A DNA stretch of 29,313 nucleotides from a virus. Every line of letters begins with the position of its first letter. Within the stretch, counting starts at the first letter, position 1. The notes beneath the pieces were generated by a model that worked only from the letters and a program-made list of their open reading frames with translations, was not told the origin of the DNA and searched no databases. The position numbers and the translations under genes are program-made. The stretch lies in IMG/VR virus record IMGVR_UViG_3300049812_004853, positions 1 through 29,313 of that record. The stretch is one strand, 5' to 3'. This document shows positions 12,401-22,100 of the stretch, piece by piece.

Positions 12401-15400
12401 AATTTTACAAATCATGGATTTAATGATGGTGATTTAATTGAATATACTGGAAATATTTCGGGATTGAACCAAAATAATAATTATTACATTGTTAAAACCG
12501 ATGATAATTCTTTTAGTTTAAGTAATGCTGGAGTTGGTGGAACAATAATATCAAACTATCAAAGAGAAGAGATAGTAACTTTAAATTCTGTGGGTTCAGG
12601 ATCTCACATTTTCAAATTTCCAGATATTAAAGTATCTGTATCAATCGCAAATACAGTAGGAGTTGGAACCACAAGTTTAATTGCAACACCTAAAGTAAGA
12701 GGATCTATTAAACAACTATATCTTTATGAACCTGGTACTGGTTATGGTTCAACAACTGTTAATAATCATAAAAAACCAATAACAACTTTAAAAAATGGTA
12801 AAAATGCATCATTAACACCTATTATCAAAAATGGTGAAATTTCAGAAGTTACAATTCAATCAGGTGGAAGAGAATATTTTTCAGTTCCTGACCTTGAGGT
12901 TATAGATTCAACTGGTAAAGGTGTTGGGGGATTATTAAGACCAGTAATATCAAATCAAAAAATAACTGATGTTATAATCATTAATTCTGGAATTGGATAT
13001 TCAACTTCATCATCAATAAATGTTAAACCCGCAGGTAAAAATGCATTATTTAATTCCAGTGTAAGATCACTCACTATAAACAAAGGTAATAATCAAAATG
13101 GAATTAACGTCACTGAACATTTAGAGGAATCTGAAAATAAACTTAAGTATAGTTTTATTGGTTATTCAACAAGTCCATTTAATGATGATGGTACAAAAGT
13201 ATCTGAAATTATTGGATGGGCATATGATGGAAATCCAATATATGGACCTTTTGCTTATGATAATCCAGAAAATCCTCCCAGTAACGATATTGGTAGAAGA
13301 AGATTAGTATCAGGATATACACTTAACACTGCAAATATAGTTGATAGACCAAATTTTGTAGGTGGTTTCTTCGTGGAGGATTATATTTTTACAAATGCTG
13401 GAGATTTAGATGAACATAATGGTAGGTTTGAAATTACCGAAGATTTTCCAAATGGTGTTTATGTATATCATGCTACAGTAGATGCAGATAATAACCCAAC
13501 ATTTCCATATTTTATAGGAGATACTTTTAGATCTAAAAAAGAAAATTTTAACTTTGAAAATAATTTACAGACAAATTTTGATTTTGCTAGTAATAATCTA
13601 TTAAGAAATACATTTCCGTATAAAGTCGCAGACAATTTTGCAAATAACGATTTTATTGTAGAAACTAATGAAATTGAAGATCAAAAAATTGAAATATCTT
13701 CAGTTTCATCTGGATCAGTTACTGGATTTGAAATTTTAAGCAGTGGTTCTGATTATAAAGTGGATGAATTGTTAAGTTTCGATTTAGATAATTCTGATGA
13801 TTTAATTACATCAATATCAAAAGTAAAGGGACAAACAGTAACAAATTTAACCTCTGAGATTGAAAAAACAGAAGATTCAGTATTATTATGGTCTGATGGT
13901 AAGATAAAAGTGGTTACACCAACTAGTCATATCTTTAACACTAATGATGTAATCAATATATCAGGTTTGACAACTGATTTGTCATCATTAAACGGTAGTT
14001 ATAAGATTGGAATTACTACATCTGCATCAAAAACAATATCTACAATTTCATCTTCACCAGTTGCAGGATTTACAACAGAAATATTTGTTTCAAGTATTCC
14101 ATCATCTATCTCTGTAGGAAGTAGTATTGGTATAGGAACTGAGACTTTGAAAATATTGAATATTTACGATAATTTAAATATTTTAACTGTTCAAAGAGAT
14201 ACACTAGCTTATGGTACAGTTCACAATCGGGGAACTCAAGTAAATTATTTACCTAATTTATTTACATTCAATAAAGACATATCTTTCTTTGATTCTATAG
14301 TCAATAAAAAAGTATTTTTCAATCCAGATCAAACAGTTGGTATAGGAACTGATGATGGAACTGAAAATACGTTATCATTCTCTTTTGCTGGTAGTAATAT
14401 AACAAGAAATGTACCAACAAAACAAATATATCTTGAAAATCATCCATTTAAAACAAATGAAAAAGTAATATTTACAATACCTAGTGGATCTCCCGTAATT
14501 GCAATATCAACTGATAAAGATTCTCCTACATTTAACCTTTCAACTGGCGATTCTTTATATATTGTAAATAAAACAATTAATACAGTAGGTATAAAAACAG
14601 GTATTGGAAATAATTTTAATGAAGTATACTTTAGAAATATCAACAGTGCTGATAGTGATCTATATTCATTTGAAACTGATTTCAATCAAGTTAAAACCAC
14701 TGTTAGTAGAGTAAAAACAACAGTAACCACATCTTCATCACATGATTTAGAAAATAATGATTCAATTGACTTATTAGTCAAACCTAAATTATCGGTTGGT
14801 ATAGGAACTTCATCTCATGTAAGAATTTTAAGAGATACTGAAACAGGTAATTTATTAATTAATCCAATTTCATTCAGTAATGCTGGAATATCAACATTAA
14901 CAAATACAATTACTATAGTTGATCATGGATTAAAAACAGGTGAAAAAATTAAATATAATTCAAATTTACTTCCAGAAGGATTACAAAATCAAAATTATTT
15001 TGTATATAAAGTTGATGATGATAATATAAAATTAGCAAAAACATTTAAAGATTCAAAAAAATTAATACCAAATATAGTTGGTTTGGGGTCAACTGGAGGA
15101 ACATCACAATCTCTATCTTTAATTAATCCACAATTAATTTCTATAAAGAATAATAACTTAAGATTTGATTTATCTGATTCTTCAGTTTCTGGTTACAAAT
15201 TAAGATTCTATTATGATCAAGACTATGGTAATGAATTTATATCATCTGGAATTTCCACTATTTTTGATGTAGTATCAGTTGGAAATACCACAACGATTGG
15301 ATTTGGAACTGCTTTACCAGAAAAATTATATTATAATCTTGAAAAATCTGGATCAATTAGCACAACTGACACCGAAGTTCACAATTATTCAAAAATAATA

Positions 15401-18400
15401 TTTGTAGACAGTGATTATAATGGAACATATAATATTAATAGAATTGATGATACATCTTTTAGTTTGTTTTTAGGTGATAGACCTGAAAAATTATCTTATA
15501 ATAATGTTGAGGCAACCACAACATATAAAACAAATTCAAAAACAGCAAAGGGTGGTATTGAAGCAGTAAAAATAATATCAAGTGGGTCTAACTTTAAAAA
15601 ATTACCTGATTTTGTTGGTGTTTCAGGGACTTCTATTGGTAGAGGTGCTGCTATTATTCCTACATCAAATTCAATAGGAATTGTTGAATCTGTGAGAGTT
15701 ATTAATGAAGGGTTTGAATATTCCTCTGACAAAACTTTAGAACCAGAAAGTTTAATAGCTTCAACCATAGAAATTAAAAATTCAAGTACTTTAGGTATTG
15801 TTAGTGTTACTAATGGTGGATCTGATTATATTAATGCACCAGATATTGTAATTATTGATTCTGATTCTGGAGCAAAAATTGAAAGTGGTTTTATAGAACC
15901 GATAATGCTTGAAAATAGTATTTTATCTGTTGATATTAAAGAACTTCCTAAAGGTCTACCACTAAATCCTGTAACTCTAAGAACTATTAATAATACAAAC
16001 GGAATCACAATACTTGAGGTTAAATCTAATGCAGGATCTTCTTATACATGTAAATTATCAACTCCAGATGGATTATTTTCATCAAACCCATTTGCAGTTA
16101 ATGATAGAGTTTTTATAGAAGGTATAGAAAAAATTTCTGGAATAGGTTCGGGATTTAATTCCAAAGATTATGGATTTAATTTATTAAAAGTAACAAAATT
16201 CAATGCAAATGTTGGTGGATTTGCAGAGATAACAATTGATGTATCTGAGTTTGGAGCAAGTAACACAGGTATTGCAAAAACAATCGTAACAACATTTGCA
16301 AATGCTATAAATGAAGCAGATTATCCCAAATTCTTTGTAACACAAAATCAATCTTTATTTGATGTAAATGAACCACTGATAATTAATAACAGAACTTCAA
16401 ATTTAAAAATTGTAAAAACATCTAATAGTAAGTTAAAAGTATTTGGAACTGATAACTTAAATGTAGGTGATATTTTATCAGGAAAAAATTCTGGTAGTCA
16501 AGCAACAGTTTCTAAAATTACAGAAAATAAAGGTAGATTAAAGACAGATTTCTCTATTTCAAAGAATATAGGATGGAATGATAATATTGGAAAATTAAGT
16601 GAAGATTTTCAAGTTATACCTGATAATGATTATTATCAAAATATGTCTTACTCTATTCAAAGTCCTATAGAGTGGAGAAATTTAGTAACACCTGTTAATA
16701 ATTTACTACATTCGAGTGGAACTAAAAATTTTGCTGATACTGGGATAACATCTACGACTAACATATCAATAGGTTCTTCAGATATAGTCTCAGTTATTGT
16801 AGATTTATTTGATGAGAAAAGAGTGGACGAATTGAGAAATATTGACACAGTAAGGGATGACGATGTAACTGATGATAATATAACTAGAAAAATTGTTTTT
16901 GATAATATTCGATTATCAAATTATATTAGTTGTGATACGAACGATGTTCTTGTAATTGATAATATAAATCAAGAATTTTCTAATTTAGAAGGAGATCCTG
17001 ATGATTTTCTAACCTTATTACAATTTAATCCCAATGAAAATGAACTATTCAATAATTTTTTAATTCGTACTGAAAGTAACTCCACTCAAGTTAATCGAAT
17101 ACAATTTTCAGATTTCTTGGTATTAAGTAATGGTGATACTAATATTCTCCTTGAAAAAGGTAGATTGATAAATTCAGGTATTGGACTTACAAATTCAGAA
17201 GAAAATAATTTTGTTGATTTTAAATTAGTTAAAGACAATAATACTGAAATTGAATCATTTAGATTTTCACCATCTTCAGATGAGAATTTGGATATTGATT
17301 ATGATTTAAAATTATTCTCATCCAATTTTACTAGCACTGTAATCGGTGTTGGAACAGCATCAATAGGCACAATTGATTTAACATCTGTCATAAAAACCTG
17401 TCAAGTAGGTGTAACTACAAATATTATTTCAGTTCCTACAAATAAATTTGAATCATTACATGCTTTAGTAAATGTGATCAATACTAATACTAATGAGATG
17501 AATTTAGTAGAAACCTTTGTTTCTCACAATGGTAATGATTCATTCATCGCACAATCATTCATAGACACTGAAACAAATCAATTATCTACCAATCAAATAG
17601 GAATTATCACTTCTACAATATCTAATAATAAGTTAAATTTAACTTTTGAAAATAATTTAACAGGTTCTAATACCATTAAATTAAAAGCAAAAGTGATTGG
17701 TATCGGTACAACTGGAGTTGCCAACGGAACTTACAGATTCAAGGCAAATGGTCAATCAGATGGATCTGAAAGAACAACTTTATATTCAGGACTATCGTCA
17801 ACAAATACAGGTATTTCAACAATTATTAGTTTGAATTCTCAATTATTTAATTCAATAAAATCAGTCGTTGAAGTTAGTATAGGATCATCAAAAGCACTGC
17901 ATGAAGTTCTAGCTATACACGATGGAACAGATGCATACGTTCAACAATCTGGTTCATTATCAATCACCAAAGATTTTAATTCAGAATATGATCCTTCATT
18001 AGGATTAGGAACATTTAGTGCGTCTTATACATCAAATATTTTTGAACTGAAATTTCATCCAGATAACACAACTGGCATATCCACTGTTGTTTCATTAAAT
18101 CATTGTTTTTATAATGAATTAGATAAAGTTAATACACCTTTAGATTTAGTATATGGAGGTATAAGAGAAAGTAACGAAGTAAAAGAGTATAATGCTTTAG
18201 AGGGAACTAGAGTTAAAAAAACAGAGTTTGATTTAACTGTTAATGAGACACCAATTTTTGCAAAATCATTTAATCCTTCAGATTCCTCTGTTTTAAATTT
18301 ATCAACTGGTAAGTTTACAATATCCAATCATTTCTTTAGAGAAAATGAAGAGTTAATATATCTTCCTAAATCTACATTTGTTGGTGTTGGTTCCACTGCG

Positions 18401-21400
18401 ATGCAATATAAAAATGGATCTTTCGTAGATATTCTTCCATCAACAGTATTTGCAAATACTGTGACTAAGAATTCATTTTTCATATCAACTACAAGATCAG
18501 GAACAGCTGTAACATTTGTGAGTGTGGGAGAAGGAAATGCACATAAATTTGAAATGAAAAAAAGCAATGAAAAATCTATTATTTCAATTGATGATGTTGT
18601 ACAATCACCTTTAATTAATACTAATGTAAATCATTTATTAGAGAATAATATTGGATCTCAAGTTGGACTTAACACTAGCATTATTAATTTAAGTGGAATT
18701 TCAACAATTTCAGTAGGTGATATTTTAAAAATAGACAATGAATTCTTAAAAGTTGTGAATGTGGGTATTGCAACAACAAATGGAAATCCTGTTGGAACAT
18801 CAGGAACTTTTAATGTGGTTGAAGTTGAAAGAGGATTTGTGGGCACTTCTAATTCAACTCATGCTGATGGAACTACGGTTCAAAGATTTACTGGAACTTA
18901 TAATATAGTTGAAAGTAAATTATTCTTAAGTGATCCACCAAGAGGTAATCCTAATAGAGTTAAGGATGATAGTAATTTAGATTTTCCAAGGTCAACGTTT
19001 AATGGAAGAGTATATTTAAGAAATAATTATGATAGTAATTTGATATATGACGATATTTCAGATAGTTTTACTGGAATAAAATCAACATTTACTTTAAAAG
19101 TTGGGGGAGCTAATACAATTGGAGTTGGAACAACTGGTGGAAGTGGTATTTTATTCATAAATGGTATTTTCCAATCACCATCAACAGAATTCAATCCAGA
19201 TAAAAATTTCAAGATAATTGAGAGTGGTACTGGTGCAACAGGAGTTACAAGTGTGGTATTTTCAGGAATAACATCAGATAATGGATCTCCGTTCATATCA
19301 AATGATAATATTAACTTTAATGAATTACCAAGAGGTGGTATTCCCATATCATTTGGATCAACTGTTACAGGATTGGGTTATGCTCCATTAGTTGGTGCAA
19401 AAGTGAAAGTACTTACTGGTGTAGGTGGAACAATAACGGACGTTGTTGGGGTAGCATATAGTGGATCTGCATTAGGAATTCAAACTGCTACTTATAATGA
19501 AGTGACAGGTATAATGACAGTCAAAACTGTTAATGAGCATAAATTTAAAAATTCAAATGAGGTAGTATTACTTGGAGGTTTAGAATTTGCTTGTGCTGCT
19601 CCTCATGCTGGAGTTACAACAACTATCTTTCCTGATGGCACAATAGGAGATAAATTCCCTGTCGTATCAATAGCAGCAACAAATGTATTTGGTATTAACA
19701 TTGGTGTTAGCACAATACCTCATGCTTATGTTGGATCAGGTAATGCTTATCCATATTTTAGTAATTTAACCTTTGGATCTGGATATAATGGATTAGTATC
19801 AATAGGAGTGACTGTTGAAGATTTTGGATATGAACATCGTTTCGTGTCTGCTGATGTGAATGGTATTGATAAAAACAATGGTGGTGATATTACTGCAATT
19901 GATGCTGAATATAACCCCACAACAGGTGTTTTAGTTATTACCTCTCCAAATCATGGTATGAGTGATAACGATCTGGTTTTAATTAAAACTGGTTCAATTA
20001 GATTTACATGTGCAAGGGATAATTTTAAAACAGTTCATCCATATCCAAGATCAACTGATCCAGTAGCTGGTATCAATACAGTGGTCGATGTATTAACTCC
20101 TGATGTATTCAGTGTGGATGTTGGTGTCAATGTTGGAAGTGGTGCACAAATAACTGCGACTGCAGGTGTTGGTGGAACAGCAATATTTACAATTGCAGCA
20201 GCAGGATCAAATTATAAAGATCCTGAAGTATTTGTATCTGAACCATCATATTCAAATTTATCAGTGACTGGTGTTTCAAGATTAGGTATTGGTACTACCA
20301 CAGATACAGGAACTGGTTTGAGAGTTAATGCGATAGTAAGTGCAAGTTCAACTACTGGAATAGGTTCAACAATGTTTGAGATTTCAAGATATGAAATTGT
20401 AAATTCTGGTTATGGATTTAAAGAGGGAGATGTTGTTGAAGCTGTTGGTTTGGTCACTGCAAAGGGCATGGGATCTCTTCAAACTAGATCAACTCTAAGT
20501 ATCGATCAAGTTTATAAGGATCGATTTGCAATGTGGCAATTTGGTGAATTTGATTATATCGACTCTATCAAATCACTTCAAAATGGAACAAGAACTAGAT
20601 TCCCACTTAATTTCAATAATGAGTTGATTAGTGTAGAGGCAAGTAATACACTATCTGAAAGTGTAGATATTGAGAATATATTCTTTGTTACTATAAATGG
20701 TATAATTCAAGAACCAACTAAAGCATATACTATAAATGGTGGAACTTCCATAAACTTCAGTGTAGCACCAACTGGTGATTCTGAAGTTGGAAAAAATGAT
20801 GGTGATGATATTAGTATTCTATTTTATAGAGGAACATCTGGAGTAGATTCATTAATTGTTGATGGAGATGATTCAAATATAAAAACAGGTGATGGAGTAA
20901 GAATTGAATCTGGTAATCAAATACCAGCACAAGATAATAGAACCATAACGGGAATTACTACATCGACTGTTTTAGATACAACTGTATATCGAAATCAAGG
21001 TATTAGTGATATAATTTCAAGACCTCTAACACTCATTAAACAAAAAAATGATCTTACGATTAACAAAGTTGTGGTTTCGAAAAAAAGATCTGAGTTAGAA
21101 CCAAGAATAATACCAATTGCAAAGATAATTGATGATATTTCTACTACAGATACGGTGTTGTTTACAGATAATGCAGATTTATTTAATTATGAAGATGAAG
21201 GAACAGTATTGATAAATGCATCAATTACCAATTTAAGTAATCTCAATTCCGTGAATGCATCTGCTACTGCAACTGTTTCTTCAGGAACAGTCAGTGGAAT
21301 TACAATAACTAACGTTGGTTCTGGGTATGCATCAGCCCCAACAGTTTCTATTTCTGCTCCACCAAGTATTGGTGTTGGTGTAGGAACAACAGCAACTGCC

Positions 21401-22057
21401 ACGGCAGTCTTAGGGGGTGATTTTTTATATGATATACAAATTACAAATCCAGGTTTAGGATATACCATCGCACCAAAAGTTTTGATTAGTAGTCCAATAC
21501 AATCAAATACCTTTGAAAACTTAACAACTTCAGGATTAACTATTTTGGAAAGCGCTGGTTTGATTACAGGAATCGGAACAACAACATTATCAAATAAATT
21601 GGGATTAGAATTTTCAGTGAAAAAGGATAGTACTGCAAACTTTAATGCAATAAATGTTGGTGATCCAATTTATATTTTTAACACTACAATCGGATCAGGA
21701 CTTATATCTATTAATAATAGTGGTTCAGATACTGATACTGTGGGTATTGGTACAACATTTGTGGATAATATATATACCGTTGCATCATTTACAAGTAGTG
21801 CTAATACTGGAGTTGTTACTTGCCTAATAAAATCTAACACATCCACCACTGGATTGAGTGCTGTTGGATTTGCGACAGCACCAGTTGGAAACTATTCCAT
21901 AGCAAAAATAAGTGGATTTACAAGATCATCATCACCTGTATCAATCGGAGTTACGGGATTGACTATTGATGCTGGATTATCAACATTCCCAACACTTAAA
22001 AGGACTGGTGGTAACGATACATTCAATAAAACTGGTGGATTATTGACACCTTCTTAA
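9455..22057 (+). CDS. giant gp7-like baseplate protein with YHYH domain and beta repeats, 4,200 aa
   Basis: A single 12.6-kb frame that overlaps gp6 by 4 nt (ATGA). Residues about 20-60 (LPNFIRDESPLTVDFLKQYY) and 190-240 (IGEARSLYQTKGTDESFRIL, then FNVLYG) match the part of T4 gp7 that reads YDFYSTKG-ASYKFLFKVLYNEE, so the N-terminus carries the wedge-initiator core, in gp7's place after gp6. The rest is beta modules: RG-…-H 'III-Y-GL' units (80-140), VxxGSGYTxxP units (about 770, 950, 1090, 1130-1200, 2030-2120, 3590, 3650, 3940-4010), NHG-GD-V-Y units (about 860, 980, 1820, 3350, 3490) and NGIxQxP units (about 3050, 3230, 3750). A YHYH domain lies at about 1230-1360 (GWAYDGNPIYGPF, then LDEHNGRF, NGVYVYHAT, PYFIG). 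T4 gp7 is only 1,032 residues. The extra mass probably forms peripheral baseplate structures. Codons are very AT-rich. Confidence 0.88.
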   Translation: MIQTGIVSKVKIQDILSNQLPNFIRDESPLTVDFLKQYYISQEYQGGPTDISDNLEQYIDINNLTPEVIVDSTILSSGITSTTSEIVVSSTKGFPNQYGLFKIDDEIITYTGLTTNTFTGCIRGFSGITSYHADLEKDDLVFNSSTAESHVTSSSVQNLSSLFLKEFYKKFKATFLPGLEETDFQSNLDVGTFIGEARSLYQTKGTDESFRILFNVLYGITPSILNLEERLIKPSFANYVRRRVCVAELLEGNPRKLQGQSLLKGLTGQTLFRSDLDIDVNASISEIEPFERTDSGLSGITTYYKIGLFIGYDDNSDVRSDFIVVPNTKSIENVSVGASVITVDSTVGFGTTGTIISGVNTITYTDKTVNQFLNCTGITSAIEPIQNIRSNITYFGFEDGDLNKKVVLRLTGVISEFEQEGNIDVNEGEIISIKHIGDKVQNPESNATYKETFANSWIYNTSSSYFIVEKSGNTHTLGSEIDQSSLKVGDTVEIVQRDSNNIIPSSDEIRVVSINKNENSVTLSDSVISDFVTEEDKEKFKLRKKLNKPNSSGAVIEYGSNLISDIQNVYVDDENAYITSNSLPSFSNISNKYFDQIKINTKNISANFADANNVILEDPLDDETTFSTIKFGSAVPFETGDKIFYSFTNGNSLVGLETGAYYLKVFDDNEKIKLYGSPSGLDDGQNINISRDPNDGIHNFILFSQRSNKIGAQKLVKKFTLSQNLGNGENEVTPVGETGILINGVEIKNYKSDDKIYFGPLTSVDVLNSGEDYDVINLPNIIISTGIGTTALVQPVVSGKVEDVFVDPQNFDVDRIVSIGITGGNGSGCILEPIIGTRFRKEFFRTEPITNETSSGINTTNETITFLEEHNFVDGDKVIYDSNSRESIKIVGVATNKLVNNSAYYVGLVNTKTIKLYETFEDYSSGISTINLGSNSGLGNHIFKIGLKNSLLDIKVIDGGQNYTNRKLIVKPTGISTANNTINFTNHGFNDGDLIEYTGNISGLNQNNNYYIVKTDDNSFSLSNAGVGGTIISNYQREEIVTLNSVGSGSHIFKFPDIKVSVSIANTVGVGTTSLIATPKVRGSIKQLYLYEPGTGYGSTTVNNHKKPITTLKNGKNASLTPIIKNGEISEVTIQSGGREYFSVPDLEVIDSTGKGVGGLLRPVISNQKITDVIIINSGIGYSTSSSINVKPAGKNALFNSSVRSLTINKGNNQNGINVTEHLEESENKLKYSFIGYSTSPFNDDGTKVSEIIGWAYDGNPIYGPFAYDNPENPPSNDIGRRRLVSGYTLNTANIVDRPNFVGGFFVEDYIFTNAGDLDEHNGRFEITEDFPNGVYVYHATVDADNNPTFPYFIGDTFRSKKENFNFENNLQTNFDFASNNLLRNTFPYKVADNFANNDFIVETNEIEDQKIEISSVSSGSVTGFEILSSGSDYKVDELLSFDLDNSDDLITSISKVKGQTVTNLTSEIEKTEDSVLLWSDGKIKVVTPTSHIFNTNDVINISGLTTDLSSLNGSYKIGITTSASKTISTISSSPVAGFTTEIFVSSIPSSISVGSSIGIGTETLKILNIYDNLNILTVQRDTLAYGTVHNRGTQVNYLPNLFTFNKDISFFDSIVNKKVFFNPDQTVGIGTDDGTENTLSFSFAGSNITRNVPTKQIYLENHPFKTNEKVIFTIPSGSPVIAISTDKDSPTFNLSTGDSLYIVNKTINTVGIKTGIGNNFNEVYFRNINSADSDLYSFETDFNQVKTTVSRVKTTVTTSSSHDLENNDSIDLLVKPKLSVGIGTSSHVRILRDTETGNLLINPISFSNAGISTLTNTITIVDHGLKTGEKIKYNSNLLPEGLQNQNYFVYKVDDDNIKLAKTFKDSKKLIPNIVGLGSTGGTSQSLSLINPQLISIKNNNLRFDLSDSSVSGYKLRFYYDQDYGNEFISSGISTIFDVVSVGNTTTIGFGTALPEKLYYNLEKSGSISTTDTEVHNYSKIIFVDSDYNGTYNINRIDDTSFSLFLGDRPEKLSYNNVEATTTYKTNSKTAKGGIEAVKIISSGSNFKKLPDFVGVSGTSIGRGAAIIPTSNSIGIVESVRVINEGFEYSSDKTLEPESLIASTIEIKNSSTLGIVSVTNGGSDYINAPDIVIIDSDSGAKIESGFIEPIMLENSILSVDIKELPKGLPLNPVTLRTINNTNGITILEVKSNAGSSYTCKLSTPDGLFSSNPFAVNDRVFIEGIEKISGIGSGFNSKDYGFNLLKVTKFNANVGGFAEITIDVSEFGASNTGIAKTIVTTFANAINEADYPKFFVTQNQSLFDVNEPLIINNRTSNLKIVKTSNSKLKVFGTDNLNVGDILSGKNSGSQATVSKITENKGRLKTDFSISKNIGWNDNIGKLSEDFQVIPDNDYYQNMSYSIQSPIEWRNLVTPVNNLLHSSGTKNFADTGITSTTNISIGSSDIVSVIVDLFDEKRVDELRNIDTVRDDDVTDDNITRKIVFDNIRLSNYISCDTNDVLVIDNINQEFSNLEGDPDDFLTLLQFNPNENELFNNFLIRTESNSTQVNRIQFSDFLVLSNGDTNILLEKGRLINSGIGLTNSEENNFVDFKLVKDNNTEIESFRFSPSSDENLDIDYDLKLFSSNFTSTVIGVGTASIGTIDLTSVIKTCQVGVTTNIISVPTNKFESLHALVNVINTNTNEMNLVETFVSHNGNDSFIAQSFIDTETNQLSTNQIGIITSTISNNKLNLTFENNLTGSNTIKLKAKVIGIGTTGVANGTYRFKANGQSDGSERTTLYSGLSSTNTGISTIISLNSQLFNSIKSVVEVSIGSSKALHEVLAIHDGTDAYVQQSGSLSITKDFNSEYDPSLGLGTFSASYTSNIFELKFHPDNTTGISTVVSLNHCFYNELDKVNTPLDLVYGGIRESNEVKEYNALEGTRVKKTEFDLTVNETPIFAKSFNPSDSSVLNLSTGKFTISNHFFRENEELIYLPKSTFVGVGSTAMQYKNGSFVDILPSTVFANTVTKNSFFISTTRSGTAVTFVSVGEGNAHKFEMKKSNEKSIISIDDVVQSPLINTNVNHLLENNIGSQVGLNTSIINLSGISTISVGDILKIDNEFLKVVNVGIATTNGNPVGTSGTFNVVEVERGFVGTSNSTHADGTTVQRFTGTYNIVESKLFLSDPPRGNPNRVKDDSNLDFPRSTFNGRVYLRNNYDSNLIYDDISDSFTGIKSTFTLKVGGANTIGVGTTGGSGILFINGIFQSPSTEFNPDKNFKIIESGTGATGVTSVVFSGITSDNGSPFISNDNINFNELPRGGIPISFGSTVTGLGYAPLVGAKVKVLTGVGGTITDVVGVAYSGSALGIQTATYNEVTGIMTVKTVNEHKFKNSNEVVLLGGLEFACAAPHAGVTTTIFPDGTIGDKFPVVSIAATNVFGINIGVSTIPHAYVGSGNAYPYFSNLTFGSGYNGLVSIGVTVEDFGYEHRFVSADVNGIDKNNGGDITAIDAEYNPTTGVLVITSPNHGMSDNDLVLIKTGSIRFTCARDNFKTVHPYPRSTDPVAGINTVVDVLTPDVFSVDVGVNVGSGAQITATAGVGGTAIFTIAAAGSNYKDPEVFVSEPSYSNLSVTGVSRLGIGTTTDTGTGLRVNAIVSASSTTGIGSTMFEISRYEIVNSGYGFKEGDVVEAVGLVTAKGMGSLQTRSTLSIDQVYKDRFAMWQFGEFDYIDSIKSLQNGTRTRFPLNFNNELISVEASNTLSESVDIENIFFVTINGIIQEPTKAYTINGGTSINFSVAPTGDSEVGKNDGDDISILFYRGTSGVDSLIVDGDDSNIKTGDGVRIESGNQIPAQDNRTITGITTSTVLDTTVYRNQGISDIISRPLTLIKQKNDLTINKVVVSKKRSELEPRIIPIAKIIDDISTTDTVLFTDNADLFNYEDEGTVLINASITNLSNLNSVNASATATVSSGTVSGITITNVGSGYASAPTVSISAPPSIGVGVGTTATATAVLGGDFLYDIQITNPGLGYTIAPKVLISSPIQSNTFENLTTSGLTILESAGLITGIGTTTLSNKLGLEFSVKKDSTANFNAINVGDPIYIFNTTIGSGLISINNSGSDTDTVGIGTTFVDNIYTVASFTSSANTGVVTCLIKSNTSTTGLSAVGFATAPVGNYSIAKISGFTRSSSPVSIGVTGLTIDAGLSTFPTLKRTGGNDTFNKTGGLLTPS

Positions 22058-22075
22058 ATAATGTTAAATATTATG

Positions 22076-22083
22076 TATAAATA
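22076..22083 (+). promoter_or_regulatory. T4-type late promoter for gene 8
   Basis: An exact TATAAATA in the 43-bp gap between the giant gene and gene 8, with the start predicted near 22089 and the ATG at 22101. It gives gene 8 and the next gene transcription independent of the 12.6-kb gene upstream. Confidence 0.75.
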
Positions 22084-22100
22084 TCTAAAAAACTATTAAT

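Noticed and set aside
10363-21468. Many minus-strand frames of 60-106 codons inside the giant gene
   Set aside because: They are antisense shadows of a repetitive beta-rich protein, hydrophobic by virtue of complementing Ser/Thr/Asp/Gly codons, with no promoters or ribosome-binding sites.
9455-22057. Assembly artefact or fused genes as the cause of the 12.6-kb frame
   Set aside because: Style and codon use are uniform, module types recur along the whole length, and no internal ribosome-binding site or promoter marks a hidden border; a single long gene is the simplest reading.
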